A DNA stretch of 64,000 bases, taken from assembly GCA_013368315.1 (NCBI GenBank), contig JAACJM010000315.1:21774-85773 (forward strand), written 5' to 3'. Below are positions 10,394 through 23,300 of this stretch, one piece after another; within the stretch, counting starts at the first letter, position 1; every line of letters starts with the position of its first letter. The DNA comes from Tetrapyrgos nigripes (Eukaryota; Basidiomycota; Agaricomycetes; Agaricales; Campanellaceae). The position numbers were made by a program, and so were the translations under genes. Under the pieces are notes generated by a model. It saw only the letters and a program-made list of their open reading frames with translations. It was not told where the DNA came from and did not search any database.

Positions 10394-12135
10394 TTAAGTA
10401 TCGAAGTGCATTCTCATAATCTCTCCCAATTTCCTCTGAACCCATCCCTTTCGGACCTCACCCTCCAATGTCAAAAATGTACGAATAGAACTTGGATTTT
10501 TGGTAAAGTAGTCTATCATGTCCAGCTTCTCCTCCAGACTCAAAGAGCCATCATCTTGAACAAGATGCAGAGCCACTTTGGTGGGACTCTCCAGGACAGT
10601 TAGAGTGGCTGACATTGCCGAAGCAGTTGTGCGCAAAGAGGAAGCGGAAGGTCCACTGTCTTGAGGGTTGTTGTCTGGACGTTCAAAATAATGCGCCAAA
10701 ACATTAGTAAAGTTTTCGACAGACTTGCCAATGGTGCCCATGTTCTCGATTGCAACTTGTTGGAAAGAGGGAACCTTGACACGTTTGGACAGTGGCTCAC
10801 TAGATGGAGCAGCTGTTGTAGGACGTTTTGCTGGGGTCCGGAAGTTTGTTGTTGCCATCTGACCTGCTGCAGCAGGAGGGTGAATAACAGTAGCGGTAGC
10901 CTGAACGGGCTGAAAAGAATGCAGTCAATCCCATGTCTTTGCCTAGAGAAATGCCCTTACCATGGACTGTGTCTGTTGCGGCTCACCCAAAAGTGCATCA
11001 ATCTGCGAGAAATCCCAATCTGGGCTGGCCCTTGTTGCTCCAGGATAGAAAGAATGGGAGTTGCGGTTAGAGGAAGGCATGATCTGCATCATTATATCAT
11101 AGTATGGCCAGCCTCTATCCCGAAAGTAACCGCAGTGCTTGTTCCTACGGCAAAGGTCTTCCCAGACGGATTCGAGCTCAGGCGTAACATCAACACCTGT
11201 CTTGGGATCAAAGTGGAGCCCAGACGCATTGATAATGTCCAAAGCGGCTTGATGGTACCTCCAGAAAAACTGGGGACAGAATAGACTGTGAGCAACATGA
11301 CCGAGACACAAGAAAGGCCACTCACATTGAACCACTTATTCTTGCACCCAATAGGTGTCTTTGGGAATGCATCCGGGCGAGCGGCATTGACTGTAGTGGC
11401 TGCTTCCCTCCAGACTGCAGTCTTGAAGTTGGAATTGTCTCCGGCTTCATGTTTGACTGATAAAAGGTACTCCGCCATAGTCATCTTGTCAGCATCAGTC
11501 CAGTTGGTCTCTTCTTCAACATCGGCATCCAACTGGCCATCTGTCTCTAGTGGAGTGTCGGATTGCATTTGCGATGGAGACTGCGATTGTAATGGAGACT
11601 GTGATTGCGATGGCAATGGCAATGGCGATTGCGACGGTGATTGCAATTGGGACTGCGTCTGGTGTTCGGGCTGAGACTGGGACTGTGTCTCCGTGGCTTG
11701 AGCTTGCCCAACAGCTGCATTCGTAGTAGAGGCCTGATTGACTGCAGGGTCTGTTGTTCCAGACAATGTCAATGAATGTGTTAGGAAATTGCAAAGCTAC
11801 ACACCTGAAGTGATCTTTTCCCTCCCTTTTCCTGACTTTCCCTTGGTGTTTGCTGGGCCCTTCGCGTTCTCTCCAAGATTTTTTGAAGTAGTTCTCGGAC
11901 CACGTCGACGAGGTGTGTTTTTTGTCACAGAAGCTCCCTCTGGGTCTTTTGGACCCTTGGATTGGGCAGCCTGGTCTTCGGAAGGAGTATTCTCGCCCGT
12001 TTGAGGCTTTGAGCTATGCATACGGCGCTTGTCGGTGCCAGAAGGTTGGATGGATTCCGGGGTGTCCGCATTAACTGGTTTTGGCCCAAGTTTGAGCCGG
12101 ACTCTGGGTAATGTAGGAGGAGTAGTGTTAGGCAT
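10394..12135 (-). CDS. Myb/SANT-like DNA-binding protein of the Harbinger element
   Basis: Exons (minus strand) 12135-11805, 11750-11326, 11269-10961 and 10909-10394 join to 526 residues through canonical GT-AG introns of 51-56 bp. The N-terminal third is basic and low-complexity, followed by a Ser/Gln-rich run. A Myb/SANT-like domain then starts at NWTDADKMTMAEYLL, passes GCKNKWFNFFWRYHQAALD and FDPKTGVDVTPELESVWEDL, and ends at GWPYYDIM. This is the pattern of the domain often found in the second gene of PIF/Harbinger elements. The C-terminal part (from VQATATVIHPP) includes a helical segment near the end and is not recognised. It converges with the transposase gene, stops 21 bp apart. The expected role is binding the element's ends together with the transposase. 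Confidence 0.88.
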
Positions 12136-12224
12136 ATATTAGAGAGGTATACGAGTAGCGAGAGTAGAAATAATGAGCGTATAGAACGGTAGAGACGCGG
12201 TATTGCTTTTTTCGACGATCCAGA

Positions 12225-12267
12225 GAAACGTGGGAAAGAAACTGGTTTCTCCAATCCGAACGAGGTC
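12225..12267 (-). repeat. Right terminal inverted repeat of Harbinger element
   Basis: Reverse complement starts GACCTCGTTCGGATTGG and matches the left end at 40 of 43 positions. Followed by TTA at 12268-12270. Confidence 0.93.
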
Positions 12268-12270
12268 TTA

Positions 12271-12639
12271 CACTCCTTATTTTGCGTTTTCCTTCTTCGT
12301 TGCTTCCTCGCAATGAAATGACATGACGCTAATCACCTTTCTTTCTCCCCCAACTCATTCTCCTCTCGCTCCATTTCCCATCTACCCTCTTTTCCCAAAT
12401 CCTTCCAAAAATTGAACTGAATACATAAATCGATTCATAATAAAAGACGCCTTCATCTACGCAAACGACACTTGGCAAAACCTTCACCCCCTTGGTCTGT
12501 GACAAGCAGGAGGAGGTGGGTAGGAGGATTCTGGTGGACGAGCCGGGGCAGAGGGCGAGGCCGCGAAGACATACACTGTAGGAAGGTGGCAAAGTGAAGT
12601 GCAAATCAATTATAAGCGGAGTGATGTATCTCATTTATT
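12271..12639 (+). pseudogene. Downstream flank of peroxin-like copy 3
   Basis: The reverse complement of about 12430-12500 (TTTTGCCAAGTGTCGTTTGC, then GTAGATGAAGGCGTC) aligns with the left edge of the two 6.3-kb duplication units (near 20391 and 34246). This is what would lie beyond the 3' end of the peroxin-like gene. It confirms that the Harbinger element split a third copy. No open coding region is seen here. Confidence 0.55.
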
Positions 12640-13402
12640 ACTTTTCCTATTCTTAGGCAGCATCGTATCATCGTATAGACTAGGCTAGCAGATGTCGATA
12701 TCAAAGACACCCTTAAAAGCTGAAACGAAAGGTTGAAAGATTGAAAGATACCACTGACTAGGTAGGGCCAGGGCCACGAATTTCTGTATGGACGTCTGGA
12801 CCATGTACTGTATGTACGTCTACTCTTGAAGAGTTGACGTACCCCCAATCCCCCAAGTTGGCCCCAAGTGTGCTTGGGTCTCAGTACACCGTCATGGTTG
12901 TATGCGTATCCATGGACTCCAAGTCTCAGTCTACTGTTCGATGGAAGTCTAAGAGGTGGCGAGGTGGCAGAGGCGGAGGCAGAGGTGTCAATGCTTCACC
13001 GTTTTACCATCTACATGTACACTATGAATACTCTGGTGCAGGGACAAGGCATTGGCCTACCGACAAAAACGGACTTACTGCGAGGACCAAAAACCCTTTA
13101 TAGTGGAGATTACCGAATTCCGTTCTTGCTCCTTTTTCCTTCCCTCTCTTCCTTCTCTTCTTTGCTCTTCCCCGTGTCCCTCTCTCTGCATCTCTACCTC
13201 TGGACCGTGACCTGGGCCTTTTTCGTTCTGAATCTGTAGCGAATATTGTCACTGGTGTTGTTGTTTTCGACGTTGTCTTCTTATCCTTCTCTTTCAATCT
13301 TCTCCCTTCCCTTCCTTTGCGTTTTTGTTTTTCAGCCGTCACTCTACCTTCTCTACTTTACACTCTGCGTCCTCCTTTCCTGTCCGAATACGACAACCAA
13401 TC
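12640..13402 (+). promoter_or_regulatory. Upstream region of DUF6533 gene 1
   Basis: No coding frame is convincing. The last 270 bp before the start are pyrimidine-rich (runs of CTTCC and TCTTC), as is common in fungal promoters, and are conserved in front of gene 2. Confidence 0.45.
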
Positions 13403-15391
13403 ATGGATCAGGGTAGCAATCCTGGCGTTGACGTTGGCATTGAGGGTCAGATGTGAGTAGCTCCCTCTTGCCTGTACTTATCTCCATTTATCTTTGTAAT
13501 GGTTTTGATGCTAATCGCCTCCGAATTCACAGAAGGTTTCATAGGTATATGTACCTCTTGGGTATTAGTACGTCGTTCCTCGCCTTTATCTATGTCTGCG
13601 GTGCAGGCGCAGGCGTAGGTTTGCTTTAGTTTCAGATGACTGACGACTTATTTACCCCACAAACTCAACATATACATTTGTAGTGATTCTCTTCTGGAAT
13701 CATATTATTACTTTCGGTGAGTTCTACCTTCCACTTACCTAACTTCTGAGTAGGATCGACTCGGAGTGTCGGCTGTGACATTCACATTTCACTGATCTTG
13801 TATACATCAGGCGACGAAATCAACTACATCTGGGCTCGCCCTAAAATTTTATCCTCTTACTGCTTCCTCCTCATCCGATATTTGGCGTTATTCGGAGCGA
13901 TTCCTGTGACTGTGATGAAGTTTTCGACGATGAGTATTAGTGTGAGTGCATGTCCCTTCCCCCTTCACTCAATCCATCTTACTTATACATCGACATTGGC
14001 TCTGAACACAAATCATTTTGCTTTACCTTTTTTTTTCAGGTGTCAGTAAATCTCAATCGAGAGAAAATCCCACATCTGCCCTTTGATTCTGAACTCCTTG
14101 TCTGTCTGTTTATTTATTTAGATGCATGCGATACCATTCCTACTGGAGCATTTGGATCATTTTGAGAACTATGGTTATGAACGGTAGGTATACTTCTAAG
14201 TTCTAACCTTCTAATCCTCCTATGGCACGATTTACCTGAGTCACGCTCACGCTCACATTGGCAGCCTCCCTCTGCCTGCGTACATATGCACTTTATGAAC
14301 GTAGTCGTCGAATTTTGGTTATTGTGGTTGTCACAAGTTTGTCACTTCTGGTGGTTTGTGTGGTGAGTAGAACTTGATTACCGTGATCTTGTGTTCAACA
14401 CTGAGTTCTCTGCACGTCAATAGTTGGTGGGCCTAGACCAAGGAATTTTCCTGACGAAATTGTATCCTGAAGGGTGTGTGGTCATGGTATCTTCCGATAC
14501 GTGAGTGCACTTGTTATAACTCGGCAAACAAGTACCATCCTCATCGTGTGCATTGATCCTTGTCTTCTCAGTGTCTTCCGTGTGTCACCCTCACTTGTAC
14601 TTATATCAAACTCGTGCTCAGTCTTTTCTCCTTTTTTTTTTGTACCCCAGGACGAATAATCCCATGGATAATAGATCTAGTCTTCAACACTCTGATCTTT
14701 GTGTTAACACTCAGGAAATCCATGCTGATGAGACATTATCATGGCTTTGGGCAGGTGTCGGATCCGTTGATTGTGTTGTTGTTTAGAGACGGTGAGTAAC
14801 TTGTCTGCTTATAGTCTAATCTTGCGTGGACGTATCTCTCCTTTCCTCAATTGTTTCCCATCAAACAGGTGCCGTGTATTATATGTAAGTGTCGACGCTG
14901 TAGAGGGTTCTCTTCTACGTCATCTACTGAGACATCAAAATATACCAGCTTTAAGCTGCTTGGGACGCTTTCAAATATGATAACATACTATGTAAGTCAG
15001 GCTTTCCCATTCGCCTACGGATTTACTTACTTGTATCTATGGCTTAGGCTCCCGGGGTAGGTACCACATAATTCACTTTGTTTTCCTACTCATTCGGCTT
15101 TTTTCTGCTTATCGAATTCTCTTCCCTTCACCTCATACACCTCAGGCGTACACAACAGAACCCCTAGCCACGTTTGCAGCCGACGTCTCTGCGACAATGG
15201 TATCGCGTATGCTTCTCAACCTTCATAAATCAGTCGACGATGGAATTCTCTCCTCTCAAAGGCTGGTTGATATTGATCATTATCTCACTATGTCGTGGCC
15301 AGAAAGTTGTGATCTAGAACCTGAAATGGTCTCGAGTCTGAGGAGGCGGCCTAGGAACGGCCAGACTACTCGTAGTGCCGTTTTTGGATAG
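13403..15391 (+). CDS. DUF6533-type multi-pass membrane protein, copy 1
   Basis: A multi-exon gene. The start at 13403 gives MDQGSNPGVDVGIEGQ, and the first splices (introns from 13453 and after 13567) give IRFHRYMYLLGI and ILFWNHIITF. The hallmark follows in the exon 13811-13941: GDEINYIWARPKILSSYCFL and LIRYLALFGAIPVTVMKF. Later exons read LCLRTYALYERSRRILVIVV, then GRIIPWIIDLVFNTLIFVLT and LIVLLFRDG, then FKLLGTLSNMITYY, and finally SATMVSRMLLNLHKSVDDGI. This order and these motifs are those of the DUF6533 family, a basidiomycete-expanded group of seven-helix membrane proteins of unknown function. Exons between 14040 and 14630 are only partly resolved. Relative to copy 2, one extra T near the end shifts the frame and removes about ten C-terminal residues. 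Confidence 0.7.
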
Positions 15392-16390
15392 TATAACGGA
15401 TTTCGATGACCACATATTAGAAATAGATGATTGATTCGAGTGCTTTGGCTCTCCATTGTGGCAAGCTAACCAGAGTCTTGTGATGCGTTATAGTTGCTTA
15501 TAGGATTGTTTCTAGTTGATGTTCGACTACCAAGGAGACATCCAGATCCTCGTGGGGTTGTCCGCATCTGCAACACCCTTATCCCAGCCCTCGTCGTTCC
15601 CCAGACTGACTCCTGAACGCTGAACCACAAGAGTTCGAGCCGTAGGATGATCAGAGCTATGCTGCGCAGATGGCGGTGAGGTTTGCGAATAGAGCTGCAG
15701 CAGCAGTGACGACTTCTAAGGGATGCGAGCACTAATGCGATTGATTGGTGAAGTGGGGCAGGGAGTGGAGAAGGGTAAGTTGGTTTCGAATCCTCATATT
15801 TTTCCTTCTCGTAAAATGTGCGAGTCTCCGTCTTCGTCACAGAACTTTTTTACTGATCTAGGTCTGACAGATATTTTTGAACGGGTTATATCAACAGCCT
15901 TACACCAAGGTCTGCCATAGGAGAAGAAGATTTGAGTTGAGTCGCGGTTGATCTTGGATGACAGCCTGTGACTTGGAATGGGGATGGGGATGAGCGACGA
16001 GGTACGTTCTGCTTGCTTGCGCTTATTTAAAGCTTATAATTATCTGACCATTCGTCTCACTTTCTTCCTGTTCACTACTGCGGCTTATTTTTGCATCATC
16101 GTCTCCTTGTCGCATTATTCTTCCTTACTTCGTTGTCATAACTCGATGGCATCCTCCTCGATAACAACCCTCAAGCTACTACTACGGCTAGTGCCGCTGC
16201 CTCTGGGTCTGCTACGACTTCTGGATACAGTTCGGCTTCGGATTCGGGTTTGCGCAGGGATAGGGGTACGTAGGGATGGGGATAGGCATGGAGGGTGAGG
16301 GTTTGAGGGTGAAAATAGCAAGAGATTTGGGTGTTAGAGAAGAGGTGCGTGCTCATACGAGTACCAAGACTAAGACTGACAGCAACTGCC
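15392..16390. other. Intergenic, no recognised gene
   Basis: Short frames on both strands have no recognisable family or motif and look like chance. The right end merges into the start of the second tandem unit. Confidence 0.5.
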
Positions 16391-19300
16391 TCACTTGTTA
16401 CTTTTCCTGCTTTTAGGCAATGTCGTATCATCGTATAGGCTAGACTAGCAGATGTCGACGTCAAACCGCAAGTTGGTCCCAAATTGGTCCCAAATGTGCT
16501 CGAGTCTCGACACACCGTTACGATTGTATACTGTCTGACGGAAGTCTAAGAAGTAGCGAGGTTTCAGAGGTGGAGGCGGAGAAGTGTCAATGTTTCACCG
16601 TTTCACCATCTATAGCTTGTATCAGGCAACTTAAGCTTGAACCTATAACTTATCTCGTTTTTTTTTTTTTTACTTTTTTATTGGTGCAAAGACTCGCTCT
16701 GCGAAGGAACCGGTTTTCAAATTGTTTCACTGCTTCAGTCTAAGACCAGCTACGGGGTCAGCCAGGGTAGAAAAAATAAACTCATTGGAGCCTTGAAGCT
16801 TGAAGCACATAGGGCAGCATGGGGCACATTTGGAACTCTGCCTCTGTACATAGGCCATCCGGGTACGCTCTTCAGCATATATGCATGTCTGTTTCTAAAT
16901 TCTCCGCTTTCAATCTGTTTCTGTTTTTGTTCTGTTTATTCTTTTAGTCTCATTCTTTTGATCTTAGGCCCATCATTTCGGTTCAAACTCCAAATTTCAC
17001 TTTACAGAGGGAACTACATACATATGTGCAAGGGAGCTGTCAGTCTTGTCTTGGACCCACACCTCCATCTATTAATAATCTTGTTCCTTATTTGGTCTGG
17101 TCAGTGTCGTAGCCAAGGGTCCTACATATTACACTATGCAACTCTGTTGCAGGGACAAGGCATTAGCTAACCATCACAGTACCCACTTAGCTGTAACCGA
17201 ATGCCAGAAAAAACCTAGTGGAGATCGGCGAATTCCGTTCTTGCTAGTATTTTCCTTCCTTCCTTCTTCCTTCGTCCTTCTTCCTTCTCTTCCTTCCCTT
17301 CTTCGCTCTTCCCCGTGTCCCTCTCTGCATCTTCGCCTCTGGACCCGGATCTGGGCCTTTTTCATTCCGAATCTGTAGAGAATATTGTCACTTGTGTTGT
17401 CGTTGTCTTCAACGTCGTCTGCCAGCTTGTCCTTCTCTCCCAATCTTCTCCCTTCCCTTCCTTTGCGTTCTTGTTTCTCACCCATCACTCTACCCTCTCT
17501 ACTTTACACTCTACGCCTTCCTCTCCTGTCCCAACGAACGCGAGATCCGATCATGGATCAGGGCAGCAATCCCGGCGCTGACGTTGGTATTAAGGGTCAA
17601 ATGTGAGTACATAGCACACTCTTCCCTGTACTTATCTCCATTTATCTTTGCAATGGTTCTGATGCTAATCGCCTCCGAATTCGCAGAAGGTTTAATAGGT
17701 ATATGTACCTCTTGGGTATCGGTACGTAGTTCGTCGTCTACATCTACGTCTGTGGCGCGGGTGCAGGCATAGGTTTTCTTTAGTTCAGACGACTGACGAC
17801 TTACTTATCTACACCACAACTTCAACATAATCATTTGTAGTGATTCTCTTCTGGGATCATATTATTACTTTCGGTGAGTTCTACCTTCCCCTTACCCAGA
17901 TCGACTCGGAATGTCGACCGATCTCTATACATCAGACGACGAAGTTAACTACATCTGGGCTCGCCCTAAAATTTTATCGTCTTACTGCTTCCTCCTTATC
18001 CGATATTTGGCGTTATTCGGAACAATTCCTGTGACTGTGATGAAGTTTTCGACGTTGAGTATTAGTGTGAGTGCATATCCCTTCCCCCCTTCACTCAATC
18101 CATCCCAAGCTTCTCTACTTATACATCGATGTGGCTCTGAAAACAAATCCTTTTGCTTTGCCTTTTTTCAGGTGTCAGTAAATCTCAATCGAGAGAAAAT
18201 CCCAGTCCTGCCCTTTGATTCTGAACTGCTTGTCTGTTTATTTATTTATCTAGATGCATGCGATACCATTCCTACTGGTACGTTTGGATCATTTTGAGAA
18301 CCATGGTTGTAAACGGTAGGTATACTTTCAAGTTCTAAGTTTCTAATCCTCCTTTTGCACAGTTTACCTGATTTACGCTCACGCTCACACTGACAGCCTC
18401 TTTCTGCTTGCGTATATATGCACTTTATGACCGTAGTCGTCGAATTTTGGTTATTATGGTTGTCACAAGTTTGTCATTTCTGGTGATTTGTATAGTGAGT
18501 AGGATTTGATTATTGTGGTCTTGTGTTCAACGATGAATTCTCTGCACGTCAATAGTGGGTGGGCCTAGACCTAGGAATTGTCCCGACGAAATTGTATCCT
18601 GAAGGGTGTGTGGTCACGATACCTTCCGATAAGTGAGTGCACTTGGCAAGCAAGTACCATCCTCGTCGTGTGCATTGACCTTTGTCTTCTCAGTATCCGA
18701 TTCCGTGTGTCACTCTCACTTGTCCTTAAGTCAAACTCGTGCTCAGTCTTTTCTCCTCTTTTTTTTTTTTGTACCCTAGGACGAATAATTCCATGGATCA
18801 TAGATCTAGCCTTCGACACCCTGATCTTTTTGTTAACGCTCAGGAAATCCATGCTGATGAGACATTATCATGGCTTTGGGCAGGTGTCGGATCTGTTGAT
18901 TGTGTTGCTGTTTAGAGACGGTGAGTAAACTGTCTGCTTATAGTCTAATCTTTGGTGGACGTATCTTTCCTTTCCTCGATTGTTTTCCATCAAACAGGTG
19001 CCGTTTACTATGTGTAAGTGTTGACGCTGTAGAGGCTTTTTTATCCTTCATCTGCTGAGACATCAAAATATACCAGGTTCAAGCTGCTTGGGACGCTTTC
19101 AAATATAATAACATACTATGTAAGTCGGGCTTTCCCATGCGCCTACGAGTTTACTTACTTGTATCTGTGGCTTAGACTTCCGGGGTAGGTACACATGGTT
19201 CACTTTGTTCTCCTACTCATTCGGTTTTTTTTCTGCTTATCGAATTCCCTTCCCTTTACCTCGCACACCTCAGGCCTACACAACAGAACCCCTATCCACG

Positions 19301-19570
19301 TTTGCATTCAACGTCTCTGCGATAATGGGATCGCGTATGCTTCTCAACCTTCATAAATCAGTCGACGAAGGGATTCTCTCCTCTCAAAGGCTGATCGATC
19401 TTGATCTTTCTCTCACTATGCCATGGTCAGAAAGTTGTGATCTAGAACCTGAAACGGTCTCGAGTCTGAGGAGGCGGCCTAGGAACAGCCAGGCTAGTTG
19501 TAGTGTTGTTTTGGATAGTACAGATTTGGATGATGACACTGCGGTTTAGTAGCTTACTCTAATGCCAAAG
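16391..19570 (+). repeat. Tandem duplication unit 2 (DUF6533 gene)
   Basis: Second copy of the segment that begins near 12640, same orientation, ending shortly after the DUF6533 stop codon. The upstream part carries an insertion of about 550 bp (about 16600-17150) with a T run and no gene that I can see. Confidence 0.8.
17553..19549 (+). CDS. DUF6533-type multi-pass membrane protein, copy 2
   Basis: Same exon order as copy 1. The start gives MDQGSNPGADVGIKGQ. The core exon reads DEVNYIWARPKILSSYCFLL and IRYLALFGTIPVTVMKFS. Later exons include YALYDRSRRILVIMV, GRIIPWIIDLAFDTLIFLLT, LIVLLFRDG, FKLLGTLSNIITYY and MGSRMLLNLHKSVDEGILSS. The C-terminus continues to LDSTDLDDDTAV, which copy 1 loses by a one-base change. 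Function is unknown; the family is membrane-embedded. The high similarity of introns and exons says the duplication is fairly recent. The exon model in the middle (18170-18680) is tentative. Confidence 0.7.
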
Positions 19571-20389
19571 GGGCTTAGCCAAAAATCATCTTCTATTTGG
19601 CAGATTACCAGACGAAATCGCTAAAAAATGATATATCATTCTGTTCGCCTGGCATCTATGATCTGAGGTGGGTAGATTAAGACACTCCGAGTCTTAAATA
19701 GAAGAGCAATCTTATGACCGTGTCTCTAAGTAAGTATTTGGAGGGTCACTCGCTCACCTTGCAAGTCCATATTCTTAAATTGAAGAGCAATCTCATGAAC
19801 GTGTCTCCAAGTATTTGGAGGGTCACTCAACTCACCTTGCGAGCCCATTTAAATACTGCTTCATATTCAATGATATGACGGTAAATTAGAATTAGTGGGA
19901 TACGTCATGCTCATGCTCATAGCTAAGATCGTGTATCGTGTATCTGTACTCAGAGCGCGGCGGGAGTCGCGAATAGGGGTTGACGAAAAAGGAAACAGAA
20001 ACAGATGAGATGACCACGAGATAACGGTGCTAGAACTCTAGTCTCTCGAAACACATATCAAAGGACCTCGACTGGTTAGAACAGCCTAGTATTGAGTAGC
20101 TAGGAATGCATGTACGCTGGTGAAAGTAGTAGAAGATTTTGGTTCAAGAGGAATTGCCCTTGCAGCAGCAGCGCATATAAGATACAATCCAGCCATCATT
20201 CATTAAAATTTAAATATCTATAATCTGCGAGATGACGGGGCGACAGTAAAATACACATGTATTTACAGTAAATAATAACCTCTGTATACGTCGTGACTCG
20301 TTATAATTTACCCTTCCTCTCATCCCACCTTCTCCTCCTAACCCACCTTCTCCTCCTCGTCGCAGAGCCAGGGTAGGGTGTAGGAGAAG
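19550..20389. other. Intergenic region with short direct repeat
   Basis: No gene seen. Two imperfect copies of an about 80-bp unit lie at 19693-19773 and 19774-19849 (core AAGAGCAATCT and TATTTGGAGGGTCACTC). Confidence 0.6.
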
Positions 20390-23300
20390 GATTTTGCCAG
20401 GCGTCGTTTGTGTAGATGAAGCCATCTATAATTCAAAACGAGGCAACGAGGAGGGAAAAGATGAGTCGTCAGTGTCGTGTCGGCAACCAAAACAGAGATT
20501 AAATGACGAAATGACATAGATGGCGAATTGAAAGAAACAGTAGAGTCAGTTAAAAGAGTCAGACAATCAAAGACAATAAAAATAAAAATTTGTCAACGCA
20601 ACGTGCAACATGGCAAGTAAAAAAGTGCCATCGTATCAGCTGGCAGCAGAGATAAATGAAAGGAACGAAGCCCGAGCCCGAAAACGAAAACGCCGAAATA
20701 GACGAACCAGAAAACATAAAAAAATCAAGAAAAAGATTAAGAATCAAACCCACCTTCATCACCACCACACATCCATCCTTTGTCTTCGACTTCATCGTTA
20801 ACCCCACCAACACCACTTCCCCCCCTTCCCCCAAACGAAAAACCAACATTAACAGATACCCCAAATACGATGAAGAAGGATATTTCTAATTTACGTTTAC
20901 GTTCTTGTTGTTCTTGTTCCCATTGTTCTTGTCGTTCTTCCTGGGATTGTTGGGCTTGGCGGACGTGACTCGGTCCAATCGGTCTAGTACGTTTCAGTAC
21001 TCCAGCTTTGAACGTTATATCGAGCCATTTCCCAGACTTCCCATTCCCGTTCTCAAAATCATCTTCATCCCCACCATCATCCCCTCCATCTTCATCACCA
21101 TCTCCCCTATCTTCGTCGTCATCCAAATCCATATCCAAAGGCGAAGACACCTTATCTCCATCGCCTTTTAAAGTAGCCCCATACCCAGACGTAGCCCCAG
21201 CCCCAGCGTCATAATCAACTCTCCAATCTTCTGTTTCTATGAATTTCCATCCTGGAGCGAGGGAGAAGGTTAGGTTGCTGCTATGCGAATGATGAGGATT
21301 GAGGTGTGAGTTGCGGCCATGGGCGGATGTGCGATGTGAGTTGTGGGCGGATTGGGGACGATGTGCGATGCCCGTTTGGAAAGAGTACGTTTATTGTGCG
21401 TTCGTTATGTGTTGGGGAGGACGTGAACAACGTGTCACATTAAGTTTTGAGTAAGACCAGACGAGACACAAGACACGACACGACAGAGGCCAAAGGGCCG
21501 AGGGAAAGGAAAAAGAGTAGAGTTGGTCTTGGTCAGTACGTATTTATTGTCACTTTAAGGAAACCAAAAAACGAAATCGAGAAAACCCAAAACGAATTCA
21601 AAATCGAGAAAAGAATGAACGAACGAACGAAACCCAAAAAAAAACCCAAAAGAAAAAAAACCCACCTAATCATCCCCGGCCCCAACGCCGCTGGTCCTGG
21701 TCCTGATCCTGCTTCATACCCACTTCCACGACCGCTGTTTTCCTTTACTTCATCCGCATATTCACCATGTCCATGTGCTCCAGACATCGTCCTCCTTATA
21801 GCATTCGTACCCATACTACCCGTATCTCCCGTACCCATACATTTTTTAAACGTTTGAATGGCTTGGGTCATTTCTGGGGATATGGCGGGGGATGGGTATG
21901 TGGATGGGGACATCGATATCGAGACGGGGTTTGGTTGTATATAGTTGGAAGACGAAGAAAAAGTGGGTTTAGGCGGTAACATTGACATTGATAACGATGG
22001 AGAATGAGATGGTCGTTTCTGGTTCTGGTTCTCCTTGTACTCGCTCTGCTCCGGGTCTTTCTGTTCTCGCCCTCGTTCACGTTTTTCCAACTCCAGCGTT
22101 GCCTCTATACCCCCCTCCTCAACCAAATCCCCCATCGCAGTAGCCGGCAACGGGGGTATAAGCGCAAAGGGGGGTAATGGTGCTAGAGTATCTAATAAAG
22201 CGTTGCGTGTCTGTGTCTGTGTCCGAGCGGGGTGGGTGTTGGTGTTGGACTTGGAAGCCTTCTTCGCTTTCTTGACGCTTGGAGAAGTAGACGGCGAAGA
22301 GGAAAAAGTGAACGACTCTGAGAGTTTACGTCCGATTCTCGAAGTTGATGTAGAAGGGGGTACTATAGATGGTGCGCTGGCATTGGCATCATGTCCCGCA
22401 TTTGCAACCACACTAGCAAACCTCGCCGCCGTCTGTGAATCGCACCTCTCATTCTCCCACAACTCGACCTCTCGTAACTCTGCATTCCGAATTCGGTCTG
22501 TTAGTGAATTCGTTGAGAGAGCGAAGGTGGTGAGGGATTTGAGGCGATTTATCAACCCGATCCCCTCAAGTAGGAACGAGGTAAAGATACATTGACCGTG
22601 ATGAATGGTCTTGGACACAATCTGAAGGATATTTGTGTAATAGGAACTTTGGAATGTGTTGAGGGAAGAAAGACCTCGGGGTCAGAGCTACGGGTTTAAG
22701 CGGAAGTGAGCGATTTGGGAAAAAGAACGCGAGAGGACGGGGAATTGGGAGGGTTAGTGTGGGCGTTGGGGAGGGTGACCATGTCCATAGGTAATTCGGA
22801 CGAAGGCTGGAAGCGACGTGATGCTGAAGTTGAAGGAATAGTAAGGGTTCGATGATAATACGGGTAATGCAACCTCAAAAAAGGCAATTAACCGGGTTGG
22901 TATGAACGGAGAGAGGAAGAGGATTGAAGGTATGAGGAGAGTTAGGATGGTGAGGACTGTTGTGGATACAGGAGAGGATAGAGATAATTGGGATAGTATG
23001 GGTGTAATGGCTGCATGGGTATCAGCGTGTAAACCCATGAGATTCTGTATAGCTTGAAGGTTTCCTTGATAGTCTACACTATCTTCTGTGGGTGGAGGAG
23101 AGGCGTCTTGAGTGGTAACGACACCGCTAGAGATGGTAGACGACGTCGGGGGATGTGAGCGATAGAAAGCATGATGCACGCCAGTATCACCAATGGCAGA
23201 ACAAACAAGACTTGTGGAAATGTGCATATAAACGCATAGACGCAGAGCAGCGCAGTAGTGGATTTCCATCCCTTCTTCCATGTCATTAACTCTTCTGCTG

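Larger units (their letters stand above)
8915..12267 (+). mobile_element. Complete PIF/Harbinger DNA transposon
   Basis: 3,353 bp bounded by inverted ends that agree at 40 of 43 positions, and by TTA target duplications at 8912-8914 and 12268-12270. It carries the two genes expected of an autonomous element of this superfamily: a DDE transposase on the plus strand and a Myb/SANT-like DNA-binding protein on the minus strand. They converge with only 21 bp between their stops. Both frames are open after removal of canonical introns, so the element may be active. It is inserted in the 3' part of a peroxin-like pseudogene. Confidence 0.93.
12640..16390 (+). repeat. Tandem duplication unit 1 (DUF6533 gene)
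   Basis: The segment starting near 12640 (GGCAGCATCGTATCATCGTA) is repeated from about 16400 (GGCAATGTCGTATCATCGTA). The similarity covers the CT-rich promoter region, all exons and the introns of the following gene. Exact edges were not computed. Confidence 0.8.

Noticed and set aside
11288..11674. Plus-strand frame with Cys/Asp/Gly repeats
   Set aside because: Antisense to the Ser/Gln-rich repeat of the Myb-like protein; the pattern is a by-product of that repeat.
20610..20801. Very basic open frame (MASKKVPSYQL...) repeated at 34460-34660
   Set aside because: It lies antisense over the 3' end/intron region of the peroxin-like gene, ends in a low-complexity His run, and exists twice only because of the segmental duplication.
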